Notes under the pieces: generated by a model
The model's database searches: none
What the model saw: the letters and a program-made list of their open reading frames with translations, nothing else
What the model was told of the DNA's origin: nothing
In this document: positions 44,038 through 56,421 of the stretch, piece after piece
Numbering within the stretch: position 1 is the first letter of the stretch
How the letters are laid out: every line of letters begins with the position of its first letter
Made by a program: the position numbers and the translations under genes
Assembly (NCBI GenBank): GCA_022414725.1
Contig: CM039462.1
Coordinates: 99,284,579-99,348,578 of the forward strand
DNA: 64,000 nt
From: Microglena sp. YARC
Lineage: Eukaryota > Chlorophyta > Chlorophyceae > Chlamydomonadales > Chlamydomonadaceae
Direction of reading: 5' to 3'

Positions 44038-44358
44038 TGAGGGTGCTCAGAATGACCCGAAAAGTAACTTCAAATATCGCCATGATACATGCGATTACAG
44101 CCCTGTTCTCAGAAGAAATCGATCGGCATGACTGAAATTTTTGAGGCCTGGGCTCCTCCTGGCTGGAGCAATTAAATCATGTTCATAGATTCCTTTATCT
44201 GTAGAGACTATCTTGACTCCCAATACAAATCGTTATTCCACAGCTTACCTTTTTAGCTAACGCCAGCAGTTTCTATGCAGCTCTCCTTTCTTGCTACCCA
44301 GCCAAACCTGCAGCAGCATTGTGCATTTGGAAGCTGACAAAATCATGTGTCCAATACT
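42953..44358. other. Region without a recognised gene
   Basis: Upstream of LCMT. Holds a repeat that recurs near 52860-53045 (CCATGAATGTATGAGACTGG, GCGAGCAGCCAAATTGCTGG), C/G-rich simple sequence at 43320-43360, 43735-43770 and 43997-44032, and a partial family G repeat near 44265. Promoter elements for LCMT would lie at its left end but none is evident. Confidence 0.5.
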
Positions 44359-44363
44359 GTTGG

Positions 44364-44702
44364 TATCAGCATGAATAGCGGTGCTCTCGCTTGTTTTATG
44401 TCTTGGTGACTCCTTGTGTACTCCCTTAGAACTATCGGTCCTGACAGTACTATGTCAGCTTCCCGTATACTGTGTCATTCTTCATGACACTGTGACGACT
44501 TCCTGTTGACTGTGTCATCGGTTCTTCTGACACGCGCTGTCTAGCCTGTACCCTGATCAGGTTCCAGGCTACCGCCCCTTTCCTCCGCTGGTGTCCCTTT
44601 ATGGTTCCCCAGTATTTTGTAATATTATTCTCGTCTCCGCATTTATAGATTGGCGTGCTGCACACACAAAGTCCACTCTCCGGAGTGTTATCCAAGCTGA
44701 TA
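44364..44702. repeat. Left LTR of element 1
   Basis: Direct repeat of 48383-48721. On the minus strand a TATAAAT lies about 55 bases from its end, a possible promoter if the element reads leftward. Confidence 0.85.
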
Positions 44703-47700
44703 GGTTATACGGTCCTTTATTTACTACCACTGCTTTGCGATGCAACTTCCGCGAGGACCTCCCGCCATTTTGAGAAACTCCATGACATGGATGGTCTTTC
44801 CTGGACGCGCGGGATGCGCAGTATCATTCTCAGCGATGGCTGCGACCAATCCTTCCAACGGAGGAACGGCTCCTCTTGATGATTGGCTAGACGTTTGTGC
44901 ACCAGCTGCCTCTGCTTAGCGGTCATGAGAGTCCTTCCGCCATCGTGGAAGTAACCCCCCCGGCCATTCCTCTTCCTTCCATCTTCTCTTCCTTTTTTCC
45001 TCCCCTGCCGTCTGTCGCCTCCTCCCGTCTGTCGTAGATGACTGTGACGTGCAGACTCAAGTCGGCGACTAGCCTGGACATCGGTGGAGATACCCCGTCT
45101 TCGTCTGCTCGCGTCCTTGACGTCGCTAACCTTTCTCCGGTGTTTGAGGCTCTGCCTGCATACCGGAGGTTGCCAAGCCGACCAAGCTCCCTGCTGATGT
45201 CTACGTCGTCTTTGCCCCGTTTGCTCTGCCAGCCGACGGTCGGCTACTGGCATGAGCTTGCGCTCTAGTGGCTCTGTGCTACCTTCTGGAGAATTTTTTC
45301 GATCAAGCTGGCGGATCGCCGGCACTGCCGTAGGATTTCGCCAGAGGAGGACGACCTACGCGTCTGGACCTGGAGATTCTGGAGGTGGTAGGAGGCAGGG
45401 GGTATGGTCAGCACCACTACGGGTGCTGCTCCCTCTACCCCCCAACCGGGTGAGTCGAGCGATAGAGGGGGGACTTGGGATTGACTGATCATCGACGGCG
45501 GGATATTAGGACCTTTACATGCCTCGGCTCTGCTCTTCGCATCCTAGCGATTAATGTTCGAATTCTGCCCTTGCGATTTGCGATTTTCTGCCATTGGTGC
45601 GATTTTCTGCACCAGGTGCGACTTGCTGCACTGTCATTCTCGTCTCCTTTTTCCCATACCTCTAATCTCGACTTTCGACCTAACGCTTCCCCACCTTCTG
45701 TGATCCCAGGTCTCGCAGCGCCGGACTTCGCCCATGCTACAGCCGCAGTGGACGCCGTCCTGGCCCTAGTCCAGCGGCCGTGGAGGATCTTTGGCATGAT
45801 ATCTTGGTGGATATTTTTCTCTCTTAGGCTCCTTGTGACCCCTAAGTGCGTTCCGTGGTTCGACAGAGGTTACTACTTTGTCTTCCCGTGCCCCTGGTTC
45901 CCCCCTTAGGTTTATGCCTTAGCTACGTGAGTTTGGGTTCAAGTGTTTGAGTTCTGATAGGGCTTAGGAATTTTTAGTTAAGTGGTATAGAGGCATGGTT
46001 GATCTCGATTAGTTGGGGCATGCATGAGTTGTTGATGATGACACTGCTCAGCATGGTGCTAGTGTGTTATCTTTGCAATCGCGTGTTCATCTAGGGAGAC
46101 AAGACTCCTTCGGAGCTTTTCTTTGGGGTTGCACCTGATGTGTCGTTGTTGCGTTTGTTTGGTTGCCCTTGCTATGTAATCTTAGTATTGGGCAGTCACG
46201 CAACAAGCTAGTTAGAAAGGCATTATTTGGTAGACTGGTTGGGTATTCCCTGGTGAGTAAGGGTTATTATATTTGGGTTTCCAATGTTGCGCCAGTTAGT
46301 AGTGAGTAGTGATGTACTCACTATCTCCAGTTCAGTTCTAAACTGTCTTTCTGGGTTCTCCCATTAGTATGGGTCCCCGTGCCCGCTTGTATCCCTCCTG
46401 TCATCAAACGGTGATATGTTATGTGTTACCGGTAATTCCCTACGCCCTTTAACACCCCCAATTGTTGTTGGCTGGCCTGGCTGGGATGTATCATTGTTGC
46501 ATTCTAGACCAGGGCCTGATCTTGCTGTATTGTGTGTGAAGTTTTAGGGCGGGTGGGAGTTGGATATCCAACTATAATCTTAGCCGAATCTCAGGGGGTC
46601 GCCAGGCCCTCCTCTGTGCCACGTTTTAGCGGTGAAGCTTTAGGATTTAGACAGCCTTCGATCATAGTGGTACCTGGATCAGGTCCATTGACTAATAGTC
46701 GCCAACCTCCGACCACCTCGGATGGCTCGTGGGTGTCGATAATTCCGACGCCTCCTGTCGTCCCTGGTGGATTACTCGGGTCAAGCCCATGTGATGATGT
46801 AGCCGTTGCCGAATGGGTAAGTGATGATCTTGAACACTGGTCTAGCTTGATACTGCGTATGGCTGGGGTGTTACAGTCAACCCAGGATTCATTGTTTTAG
46901 GTGCTGCTGGTTCTCATACGTAGGTTAACATGGCCCTATGTGTGAGTGCCTATTCTCTCAGCACCTCCTAGACTGACTTATAGGGTAGTCTAGATTGGTG
47001 GAGCGTTACGACGCTTTGTTTAGGCAGCTTCCTTTCAGCTGTCTTTCTTGGTTTTGGTGGAAGGTGGTACTTAATTCAGACCACCGTTATAGCGTCTTGA
47101 TGGTTTCTGACTCTTAGTTCCATAGGCAGATGGTTCGTTCGGTGGAGCTCATCATAGATTAGCTATTTCTTTTTACTCCACACTGTTTTTAGATCACCAG
47201 CCCCTCATGTGATTGGAACTTTTGTGAGTGTAGTAGTTGTTTCCCTTCGGATTTTACTGTGAATTGGTGGGCTGGGTAATCTTGCAGTTGTACTTGCAGA
47301 TGTACCGCCGCTCACCTCTTTCTTGTTTTCCGAGTATATTTCAAGCGCCCTTTCAGTCCATCCTTTGCAGTGAATTCTTTGAAGTCATTTTTTCTGCGTT
47401 TCCTATTTTTCAGGTGGACAATAGGTTTTATGTACTATGGTTGTACATGTACCCTTCTATTGTTCATTGAACTGTGTTTCCTTTGTTGGTTACAAGTTTC
47501 TTGAAAATTTTAACTTCGCATCCTTTGGATTTTTTTCAGTTGCTGCAGGTTTGGTTTGCTTTAGTTCGGCGCTTGGTTTGTCTTGAGTGCACGAGTTCTT
47601 TGCGGTGCGATACCCACCTCTTAGACTGTTTTTCGTTAGTGCCGTAGCTGGGGATTTATGATAATTAACTTTCATAAATCTTCTTACTTCCATCTTTGAG

Positions 47701-48382
47701 TAAGAAACCAGTTCATCATGGTTTTTTTCATCCCAACCTAGTCATGAATTCTATGCTAAGAATAGTTTTTACGGTAGTGGATTTTTCCATCGACTTTATT
47801 TTTTCCATAATGGACTTTTGCGTCCTCTTGTCTGCGTCCTTTGACTTTTGATTCTCTCGTGTGCTGCTCTCACACGATATTTCTATCCGTCCCTTTGGTT
47901 ATCATTGATTGGCGTTAGGTTCCTATTCCCGGATCGGGTTTTCTATACCGTTGTTCCCCAACTTTGATATACAATTTTTTCAGTCTTCTCTTTAGGTTAA
48001 GTTCTCGGTTCTTTCAGTCACCGTTGTTCCCCTTCCTTTGGTATTAGGATTGATTTCTGTTTGGCCTCCCTGTGATTTTCTGGTTTGGTGCCTACTATTC
48101 TGGATGAATAGTATTTTTGCGCTTACCATGGATGGTTACATTTCCATTTTGGTCTCAGCACAGCTCGGTATGACCCAAGTTTTTTGCTGCTACATTTCGG
48201 AGTACTACAGTGGTTTTTGGTTCATCCTTTCTCATCCTTTTATTTTAGACAAGGCTTTCTTCTGGTTTCCTGTTTTTCCGCCGTTCCTTAATAATTTTTG
48301 TTTGCTACCAAGTTATGGTTCTATGTCCCCAGTGCCATAGGTGGAGTACTAGTATTGTATGTCACCTGCGTCATAGGTGGAG

Positions 48383-48721
48383 TATCAGCATGAATAGCGG
48401 TGCTCTCGCTTGTTTTATGTCTTGGTGACTCCTTGTGTACTCCCTTAGAACTATCGGTCCTGACAGTACTATGTCAAATTCCCGTAGACTGTGTCATTCT
48501 TCATGACACTGTGACGACTTCCTGTTGACTGTGTCATCGGTTCTTCTGACACGCGCTGTCTAGCCTGTACCCTGATCAGGTTCCAGGCTACCGCCCCTTT
48601 CCTCCGCTGGTGTCCCTTTATGGTTCCCCAGTATTTTGTAATATTATTCTCGTCTCCGCATTTATAGATTGGCGTGCTGCACACACAAAGTCCACTCTCC
48701 GGAGTGTTATCCAAGCTGATA
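48383..48721. repeat. Right LTR of element 1
   Basis: Same length as the left LTR. It is preceded by two copies of CATAGGTGGAGTA, the nearer one a weak purine-rich candidate tract. Confidence 0.85.
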
Positions 48722-48726
48722 GTTGG

Positions 48727-49977
48727 AATCTGAAGTCTTGCCCCAGTGTCTGGATCAAGGAGCTGCCTTGAAGCTGCTACTCGTAGCGGAAAAGGAAAGC
48801 TATGCGTTATTCACGATTCTTGACATGGGCCCTGATAGAGATAGTTAGTCTGCGAGAATCTTAGGGACGAGCGAGGGAGCGGAGTGCGACCAAGGATTTT
48901 ATTACTTGCAGAAAGTAGCAGATCATATCTATACTCATGATTTGTGCAACTGAGCCTGACAAACTCTGTAATATGACAAGGCTAACTATGACACATATGC
49001 AGTCTGTGTGGACTGCAGAGGAAGATGCGAAAACAGCAGTACCGTACAATACTGTACAACAGAGACCAAGTACTAGATGATTGGATCTGAATTCAAATAG
49101 CAGAAAATGTAATACCGATAACATGAAAGGAAGGCTGGGGGGAATATCCTAAGGGTTGTGTAGATGGGTCTGTACCCCCAAAACAGAAACAGAGGGGGAA
49201 ACAAGGGGTGGGACACCTTCCCCACACCCAGACCCATGCACTGAATAGTGTGATTTTGATCCCAGTCCGTTTCGGAAAACGCTCAGTTAACAAGCGCCCT
49301 TTTATTGATAATGATGTAATAAGGTTGTTGTCTGAGCATAGCTTTATTTCCAGCTACGAGCAACAGCTTCCAGGCAGCTCCTCTGACTGGCTATGCAGCC
49401 AAGCCTAAAATGCATATGCAGCCAAGCCTAAAATAGCCTGGTGCACCTTGAAGCTGGCACAATCTGCTGTCCAGAACTGCTGATTTATTTGGTTGTAGCG
49501 CAGTGCCCGGCTGGCTGGCTGGCCCAAGAAGCTGCCTAGAAGCTACTGCTCGCAGCCGAAAAGAAAAACTCGGTTTCTGAGTTTTAATTGCCACCACCTT
49601 GACCATCGTGCGCAGGTTGGTGTCAATCCTCCGTCGTGCTAATAATAGAAAGAAAAGGAAAATTACTGTTTGCCGTTGGATACGCTCAGAATAAATGGTA
49701 ATGATAATTGGTAGTAATACCAGTGGTCCAATTCCCCTGGACCTGGGCGGTACTCGCAAGGGTATAGTTCTAGTATAGTTATATTAATATGTTTTTAGAT
49801 ACTCGTAGCAGCTTCTAGGCAGCTCCTTTCCCTGTCCTTGGGACACACCTGTAGCTAGGTAGTGTGACTGGAATAACATGAAGTGCAATCGAATGCAGTT
49901 GCAAGCATTGGGACCAGCCCAATGGCTGGCTAATGGAGCTGATTGGAAGCTGCCGTGCGTTGCCCACAATAGAAACT
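48727..49977. other. Region without a recognised gene
   Basis: Holds family G copies (49350-49572; a partial one near 48765-48800 and another near 49795-49960). I see no supported coding exon. Confidence 0.5.
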
Positions 49978-51165
49978 CTAAGGAAAAGTGGGTTGAATAG
50001 GTAATAGACACATGCTTGAGCTTGAAGTTACCAGGTCTGCTCCTGTACCACTCATGACTGCCTGTCCAGCTGAGCTTGAAATTGCCGGGGCTGCTCTATC
50101 TTCACATCTAGCTGCCAATACAGCATCCAATAAAGCTGCCTCGACGGCTCTGTCCTCATGCCTAGTTGTATGAGATATAACAACCATTGCAGATTCTTCG
50201 TCTGCTCTTGCTTAACTTGCAGCAGCTGCCTGTACATCGGGCATTGATGCTGCATCTACAGGGGCGTGTCGTGCTTCACCTACAGCTCCCACAGAAGCCA
50301 ACACGGCTGCCTTTTTCTCTTCGCGGTGAGCGGCCAGTGCAGCATCCCTCCCAGCTGCCAGTTTAGCCTCAAATAAATCTGCCTGGGTTGCCTCGTCTGC
50401 ACTTGTTTCAAGTGCAGCTTTCAGTACAGCTGAACTTGAAGCTCCAGGATCACTCATGGCCCGTGCAGTAGCTGACCTTGCAGTTGCCAGGGCTGCTGCC
50501 TCTTCACGCCTGGCTTCTTGTGTAGCATATAGCCAAGCTTCTAAGGCTGCTCTGTTTTCGGCTGCCGAGAGTCGCCTTGCTCCAGCTTCTGTTGATGCAA
50601 CCACGGCGGCACTGTCTTCACGGTGAGCAGCCGATCCAGCATAAGATGAAGCTGCCTGGACTGCCTCGACTGCACTTGTCTCATTACATGCAGCTGTCGG
50701 TGCAGGTGACATTGAAGCTGCCACGGCTGCTCTTGAATCACTCATGACTGCCCGTCCAGGGGACCTTACAGTTGCCGGGGCTGCTCCCTCTTCATCGCTA
50801 GATGCTCGTGTACTTTTAAACAAAGCAACTATGTATGCTATTGCTGCTTGTGCCTCGGCGATTGATGCTTCGAATTCAGCTTTCGATGAAGCTGCCACGG
50901 CTGCTCTTGCTGCACAATCAATTGCATGTGCAGCTTCCCTCTCTTCACGCCTAGCCTTTCCAGCTGCCTGTTTGGCGGCAAGTGAAGCTGCCTTGGCTTC
51001 TCTTGCTGAAATATCAGCGTGTATTTCACATAAATCCTTACAAGTATTCCTCCAAGTTACAGAGGCTGGTTTGGGCGGCTGTTGGCAGTGTTGGGAAGGG
51101 CTTTGGGGGAAGAAACTGAACCAGCTTTTGTCTTCCTGGTCCTTTCCAGAACCAATATCTGCATG
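49978..51165 (-). pseudogene. Alanine-rich coiled-coil ORF with one in-frame stop
   Basis: A frame open from a likely acceptor (TTCATGCAG|ATATTGG, exon start about 51165) to a TAG at 49978, broken only by a TAA at about 50212. Residues are rich in Ala, Glu, Arg and Ser, with repeated AREAKAASLAAKQAAGKARR-like heptad stretches, so a long helical coiled coil is expected. The same flavour continues after the TAA (RADEESAMVVISH, EAALLDAVLAARCEDRAA), showing that it was one reading frame. No family recognised. The part before the stop is about 317 codons and lacks its own ATG at the 5' end, so upstream exons are likely. Either a recent nonsense mutation or an early true stop. Confidence 0.5.
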
Positions 51166-51179
51166 AATACGGAAGATGG

Positions 51180-53690
51180 GCTTTTTAATTATCTTTAACT
51201 CGAACTTGATCTCGAACTTGGTTAGTTACATGGCCCCAACCAGCAATTTGGCTGCTTGCAATGAGCTAAGTGCAATTGGGATGGGAATAAGAGGAGCCAG
51301 GAATATGGAGCTATGGAGCATTTCGCCAGGCTGTCGATTGGATTGGATGGTTACTTATGTTTTCAGCCAACTCTGGGATGCTCACAGTCTTCAACTTGCA
51401 AGGCCCCCTGTACGATAATATCCCTGGAAACCAGGGGCAAAGCTACGCAATGCGGTTGGCTAAGCTACAAGTGACCTGGTGAACCAATCCCACGATCGGG
51501 CTAGATACATGAGAGGAGTAGGTGTATCTCTGCAATAGAAGCCATGCATTCTGAAGATTTGCGCGCCAGGCCGATGCGCACAAGTTGAGAAGGAATGGGT
51601 CGGATGTGCGGTTGAGTGATCGGGTGCCAAGGTAAGAAGGTTAATGTTTCCTTCGCTAGCATTGAATGTCTGCGGAACCCACCTTGCGGCTCCCTCGTGC
51701 TAGCGAAGCTCGGACAGAGGAGGAGGAGGAGACGAAACATACCGCCAGTGCTAGTCTTAAAGGGTTCGCGAAAATATAATGAGTTGCAGGGAGTAAATTA
51801 CTTGCCGTGCCGGGTGAGCGAGAGTTTATATAATGATACTATGAATCCCAGATGCCGCATATCAGAGAAAATGGCTGGCGTAATTTCAGGAGTGATCAGG
51901 ATCCCAGGCAGGGCAGTTGATCATGATTTCCATGTGAGGGTCAGTGGTCACGCATCTGCGCACTGTCTAGAAGCTGAACTTCCGAGCACATGTGATGTGT
52001 ACATGGGTAAGATGTCTTCGATTGGATACGATCACTCGATCAGGCGACCTGGCTTCTTCCGAAATTAGACGCTCCATGCAATGCAGGCGAATTACTTGCT
52101 ACAAATAGATGGTGCGAAGATATGAACGAGCTCGCGAGCGATAGCAGGAGATCGCGTCATTGCATGTACTCGGAAATGTTCGCTTTAGCCCCCTCTGGAC
52201 CTACCCGGAGTTCACGGGAGCAAAACCACGGGAGCAAAAATGTGAGCTGAGTCACATACAGGCTGGCCTGCATTCAGATACGCTTGAGATACGCTCGCGG
52301 CGAGTGGCAGCAGTTGGTCTTGGCAATTTGAAGCATGGCTCTGATTATATGCTGCGTTTTAATTCGCTTCGGACCAGCTTGGTTTCAGATCGCATGGGGA
52401 ACTATAAGCTGAACAAAACAATCCTTGCATGCCAAGCCACCAAGCCCAGACCTAGGGCGATGCTTCTGCATGGTGCGATCGAGTGGAGTTGTTTTTGGCG
52501 GAGCCCCCTCTTCAAGGGGGCGCAGGGTCACCGCATTTGTCCGTCTGTGCGACCATCCGCATCCGTCTGACCGCGATGAAGCCTGACACGTCAGCCAACG
52601 GTCTCGTTACTAACTCGCTTCCGTTGCCACCTGTCGCTCCGTCGCGATCACTCTCCGCCATTTTTTAGCGTCGCAGGCAACGCTGCATATAACGTGTCAT
52701 GCTTACTGTGGCAGGCAAATGCTAGAAAGACACGACCGTTTTGTTTCACCTTCCGGGATACTCCGAGATGGTATCAGAACCTGATTTCGCAAGCTGATAG
52801 AAACACGATTCCTGTACATGACCGGTATCTGATGTGCGATCTAGACATGGAAGGTGGGGTGAAGTTACCTCTGTTTATCCATGAATGTATGAAGAGATTG
52901 GATCAAGTAAAAAAGTGGGTCAACTAAAAAAAGTATATTTTGATCACGATGCTTGGGTTTTGCTTGTTTCGATAACGATTTAATTTCCCATGGCGATTAC
53001 GGTAATTTGACTGCCGAAGACAGCGAGCAGCTAAATTGATGCCTGGATCCCTGTAACCAAGCCCAAGTTCAAGAAGAGATTGGATAAAATATATTTTGAT
53101 AATAATGTATGTATCTTGTTACAGTCCAGGGGGACCAAATAGGCTACAGGGACTTCCCCAACCATGACAGGAGGGGCTAAAACGAAAAAGCACTTATGAA
53201 GTGACCCCAAATAATCGTTTTACCGAAGGGGGCCCTGAGTGCTTCAGATAATGCTTTGATTTGCCTTAAAGGCTGGATCCACGTAGCCAAGTTCAAGTAC
53301 ATGTTTTTCTCAACCCAGACGCCCTTGGGATAGTTGAATCCTGGTGGATGTAATACCTGTATTCACGGATATGGCAAAGTTGCATTACGGTATGTGAAAG
53401 AAGTATTTTGTTTATGATAAAATAGTTTTTTGTATTTTTATGTTTTGATCGTTCATAATAATAATAAGAAGAAAAATTGAAAGTGGGAAATTTGTTCGCG
53501 TTTACAATTTTCCTGGTAATTGTTTGTACTGCCGAAGACGGCGAGCAGCCAAATTGCTGACTGGAGCAATGTAAGCAAGTTTAAGTTCAAATCCTGCAGA
53601 AGATTAAACGCCTAAAGGCATACAAGTCCTCGTATAGTCACATATAATATACTGAAACTCGATTAGAAGCGTCCTGCCACTGTGAACATT
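51180..53690. other. Region without a recognised gene
   Basis: Contains dispersed repeats: a GGTTAGTTACATGGCCCC...AATTTGGCTGCTTGC copy (51215-51290), family F at 52495-52700, the repeat shared with 43110-43255 (52860-53045, again partly at 53440-53560) and family H at 53109-53240. Open frames at 51501-52068 match nothing and lack splice context. Confidence 0.5.
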
Positions 53691-53754
53691 TGTATTCCAG
53701 CCTTCGTTTCATGCTAAATTATGCCAATTTCTTAGCTAAAGCATGGTTGGAAGA

Positions 53755-53859
53755 GTGCAAGACCCCCCGAAGGAGGGGTGGGGGGGGAGGGGGGGCAGTG
53801 TGGGCCTGGACAGTTGTGGACAGTGGGGGGCTAACGTATGGGTGGAAGAGTGCAAGAGA

Positions 53860-53911
<52 letters not shown>

Positions 53912-53990
53912 GGGGGGGTCAGTGGGGGGCCTGGACTGTTGTGGACAGTGGGGGCTAAAGCATGGTTGGAAGAGTGCAAGACCCCCCTGG
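53755..53990. repeat. Poly-G tract inside a tandem duplication
   Basis: The unit GCATGGTTGGAAGAGTGCAAGACCCCCC occurs at about 53741 and 53958, and a partial one (GGTGGAAGAGTGCAAGAG) at about 53841. They surround a G run of about 50 (53862-53910). Confidence 0.85.
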
Positions 53991-54116
53991 ATGTGTGGAG
54001 CGGGCTTGTATTGGTTGGCCCCAGCGCAAGCGAATGGACTAGCCCCCTCAACCTCACGCCTCGTAATAAGGAGTAACATTTATTTATTTATCTCGGGCAC
54101 ATGGCTACATGAGCAA

Positions 54117-54372
54117 CAGGGTTGTTCTGCAGCGTCGAAGGGTCTGTTGCGTCACATGGCGCCGGTCTATTTCGAAGGGTCCTTGGCGTCGCAGCCGCAG
54201 CTTCAGTGATTCGGTCGCGTCTCAGGACACAGGCTATGGGTCGGTATTGGGTCGGTTGCAGGTCGGTTGCGTCCCATGACGGCTTTGCTGGTTCGGTTGC
54301 GTCTCAGGACGCAGGCTGTAAAATGTGTTGCGTCATAGGACGCAAAGCTGGGGGTCCTCCTCAACAACCCTA
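54117..54372 (+). mobile_element. hAT-like MITE, family C, intact target site
   Basis: 256 bp; ends CAGGGTTGTTCTGCAGCG and CTCAACAACCCTA. Exact 8-bp target duplication ATGAGCAA (54109-54116, 54373-54380). The interior repeats GGTCGGTTGCGTC and TCAGGACGCAGGCT. Confidence 0.9.
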
Positions 54373-54958
54373 ATGAGCAATACGACCCTTCAAGTTGTGT
54401 GTACCGGTACGGGGTTACCCTTGTTAGGGTGGAGAAGAAAACAATGTCGTCTTAAGAGGGGACCTTGTATCCCAAGGACTGAAGATCGTTAGGGTGAGCC
54501 TTTGCACACCGCATCACCGACTGGTCCAGCTTTGTTATAGACCGGTTCTCCCGGTCCCGCTTGAGTGTCCTAGTGCGCCAGGCTTCCCCCCTGGCAGCTT
54601 CCGCTGTAGTGCCTCCGCCCGTTAGGGCCTGCACCCAGCGGCGTCAGTACACTAAGGTACTGTCGCCTTTCTCTTCTTACACCTGCCCTGTCGCCTGACA
54701 TGGCATCTCGCATATGTAAGCCTACATTGCCCACAGTCCCTTCCCTGTGTCGTTTCAGTTATAACACTCCGGAAAGCTATAGGTTATCGCCTTATCCCGC
54801 CTACGCGTCATCCACTGCATCAGATCTGAGCTGCATCAGATTCTGTCGTCCTTGCCCGTTGATCCCTCGTTCCCCGGCATACGCAGTGTCTTTGTTTGTT
54901 GCGCCGCAACTCCCAAAGAAGAGGATCTCAAGCCCAGAAAAGCTTGTCATCGCTTTGC

Positions 54959-55135
54959 CCCCCCCCCCCCCCCCCCCCCCCCTCCCCCCGCTGGATTAAC
55001 CCAGCTTGCTGCTCCGCAACAACCAAACCAACCAACCACTGCACCTACCCATCAGTTCCCCTCACCTACCCTCCCGCCGTCTCCTATACCCCCGTCGGCC
55101 TCGCAAGCCCCCCCCCCCCCCCCCCCCCCCCCCTC
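54959..55135. repeat. Two poly-C tracts in element 2
   Basis: Runs of C at 54959-54992 and 55109-55135. Their proline translations are probably read from variable-length tracts. Confidence 0.85.
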
Positions 55136-55305
55136 CCGTCCAATCCCGTTATCTACTTCCAGTAGAAAACCTCCACTACCTCCTGTCCACGTCGTCACTC
55201 CCAAGAAGACCCTTTACCGCTTCTATCTCTCGTCGAGTTTCCATTTCTCACCGGATCTTCATTTACCAACCCAAGACCAGCAAGATGCCAAGACATTAGA
55301 ACACT

Positions 55306-56218
55306 CCATACGACGGTAAGGGAGGTTACAGTGTCTTTGCACAATGGTATGCAGAACTTGTTGCCCCCTTGCTCAAAGAAGATTCAGTCTTCTCAGTCAT
55401 AGACGGCGATTTCGAAAATGCCCCCATTGATGAACCCTCCAATGGCTACCACTATCTTAGATCAAGCAGAATCACACCCTTATCCAACTACATGGCCATG
55501 GATCACATCCTACGGGATTGCACCCTTCCCCTTGCTGATTCTCTTGATGCCTACACCAACAATGCGGCTAAAGCCCTCCGCTACCTTCGACGAAACTATG
55601 GACATGGTTTCCGACTCATGCCCAACTTCGTACGTGGTTCAAACCCTTTCTTCGATTCCCATACTACTCTAACCTTCCCCTACGAATCCTCCAACCACTC
55701 TCCAGCTTCCACCCAGGATGCTATTCTCCCTCCCCTTCCTCCTTCGCAACAGCCCCCCTCCTCCCCGTCTAACGACGGTGAATCCTCATCGCCACCTAGT
55801 CCACCCTCGGACGAGGGACCCTCGGCCACACAGGCCTTTGAGGACGCAGCAGCCGCTGTAGATTTGCTACGTGGAGCCATCCCCTTGCTAAGCGCATGGG
55901 GAATCAATGTGACCACCCCAGTGCCCCCTAAGCCTAGGCCACAAAACCCCCTTCAAGGTATGTGGCCACCTCACTGTGACCAATGCCTGATATGCACTGG
56001 ATTTGGGCACACTTCCTCCATTTGACCCAGTTACTCCCCCTATGCGTCTACCAATGACAACTGCGACAACTGTGGAGGACACCGCCACCATGAGGGACAG
56101 TGCACAAGCTGTGAGAGACCCAGCCACCAATCTATCAGCCCTCACCCCAGTAAGTTGACAGAGATCTGTGATAAGAGGGCACTTCGCCTGACAATATTTC
56201 TCCTCCACCAAATTCCAG
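55306..56218 (+). pseudogene. Gag-like frame 1 of LTR element 2, interrupted
   Basis: Open from about 55306 (YDGKGGYSVFAQWYAELV, a capsid-like start; the conventional ATG at 55369 lies inside it) to a TGA at 56023. In the same frame beyond the stop lie NCDNCGGHRHHEGQC and CERPSHQ. A Cys-rich CDQCLICTGFGHTS precedes the stop. The middle is Pro/Ser rich. The stop therefore cuts a double knuckle region. Confidence 0.6.
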
Positions 56219-56421
56219 CCCTCTGACATCACCTATACAAGATGTGGTGGTTATGACCACCACAGATCAGCCTGCCCAAATCCCTGTCGATCAAACACAG
56301 AAGTTGACTCTGAGCTGCCAACCCCTCAAGACTCGGATGATGACTCGCTCTAGAGATGATTCTAATGCCAGTGAGATCCCAGATAACACTGACTCTGAGA
56401 TAGGACATTTCCCCACCACTC

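Larger units (their letters stand above)
44364..48721. mobile_element. LTR retroelement 1 (non-autonomous, young)
   Basis: Two 339-bp LTRs (44364-44702 and 48383-48721) that differ at only a handful of bases, e.g. GTCAGCTTCCCGTATACTG versus GTCAAATTCCCGTAGACTG. They begin TATCAGC and end GCTGATA, an unusual substitute for TG...CA. A 5-bp target duplication GTTGG flanks it (44359-44363, 48722-48726). The 3.7-kb interior has Arg-rich open stretches on the minus strand (45797-45489, 45325-44717) but no reverse transcriptase, protease or integrase motif that I can see. Orientation is unclear. Likely a LARD-type element mobilised in trans. Confidence 0.85.

Noticed and set aside
44450..48714. A repeated 81-codon minus-strand frame in both LTRs
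   Set aside because: It lies wholly within the LTRs and recurs only because the LTRs are copies.
51501..52068. Open frames of 79-150 codons on both strands
   Set aside because: No motif, no splice context, and composition like the surrounding non-coding sequence.
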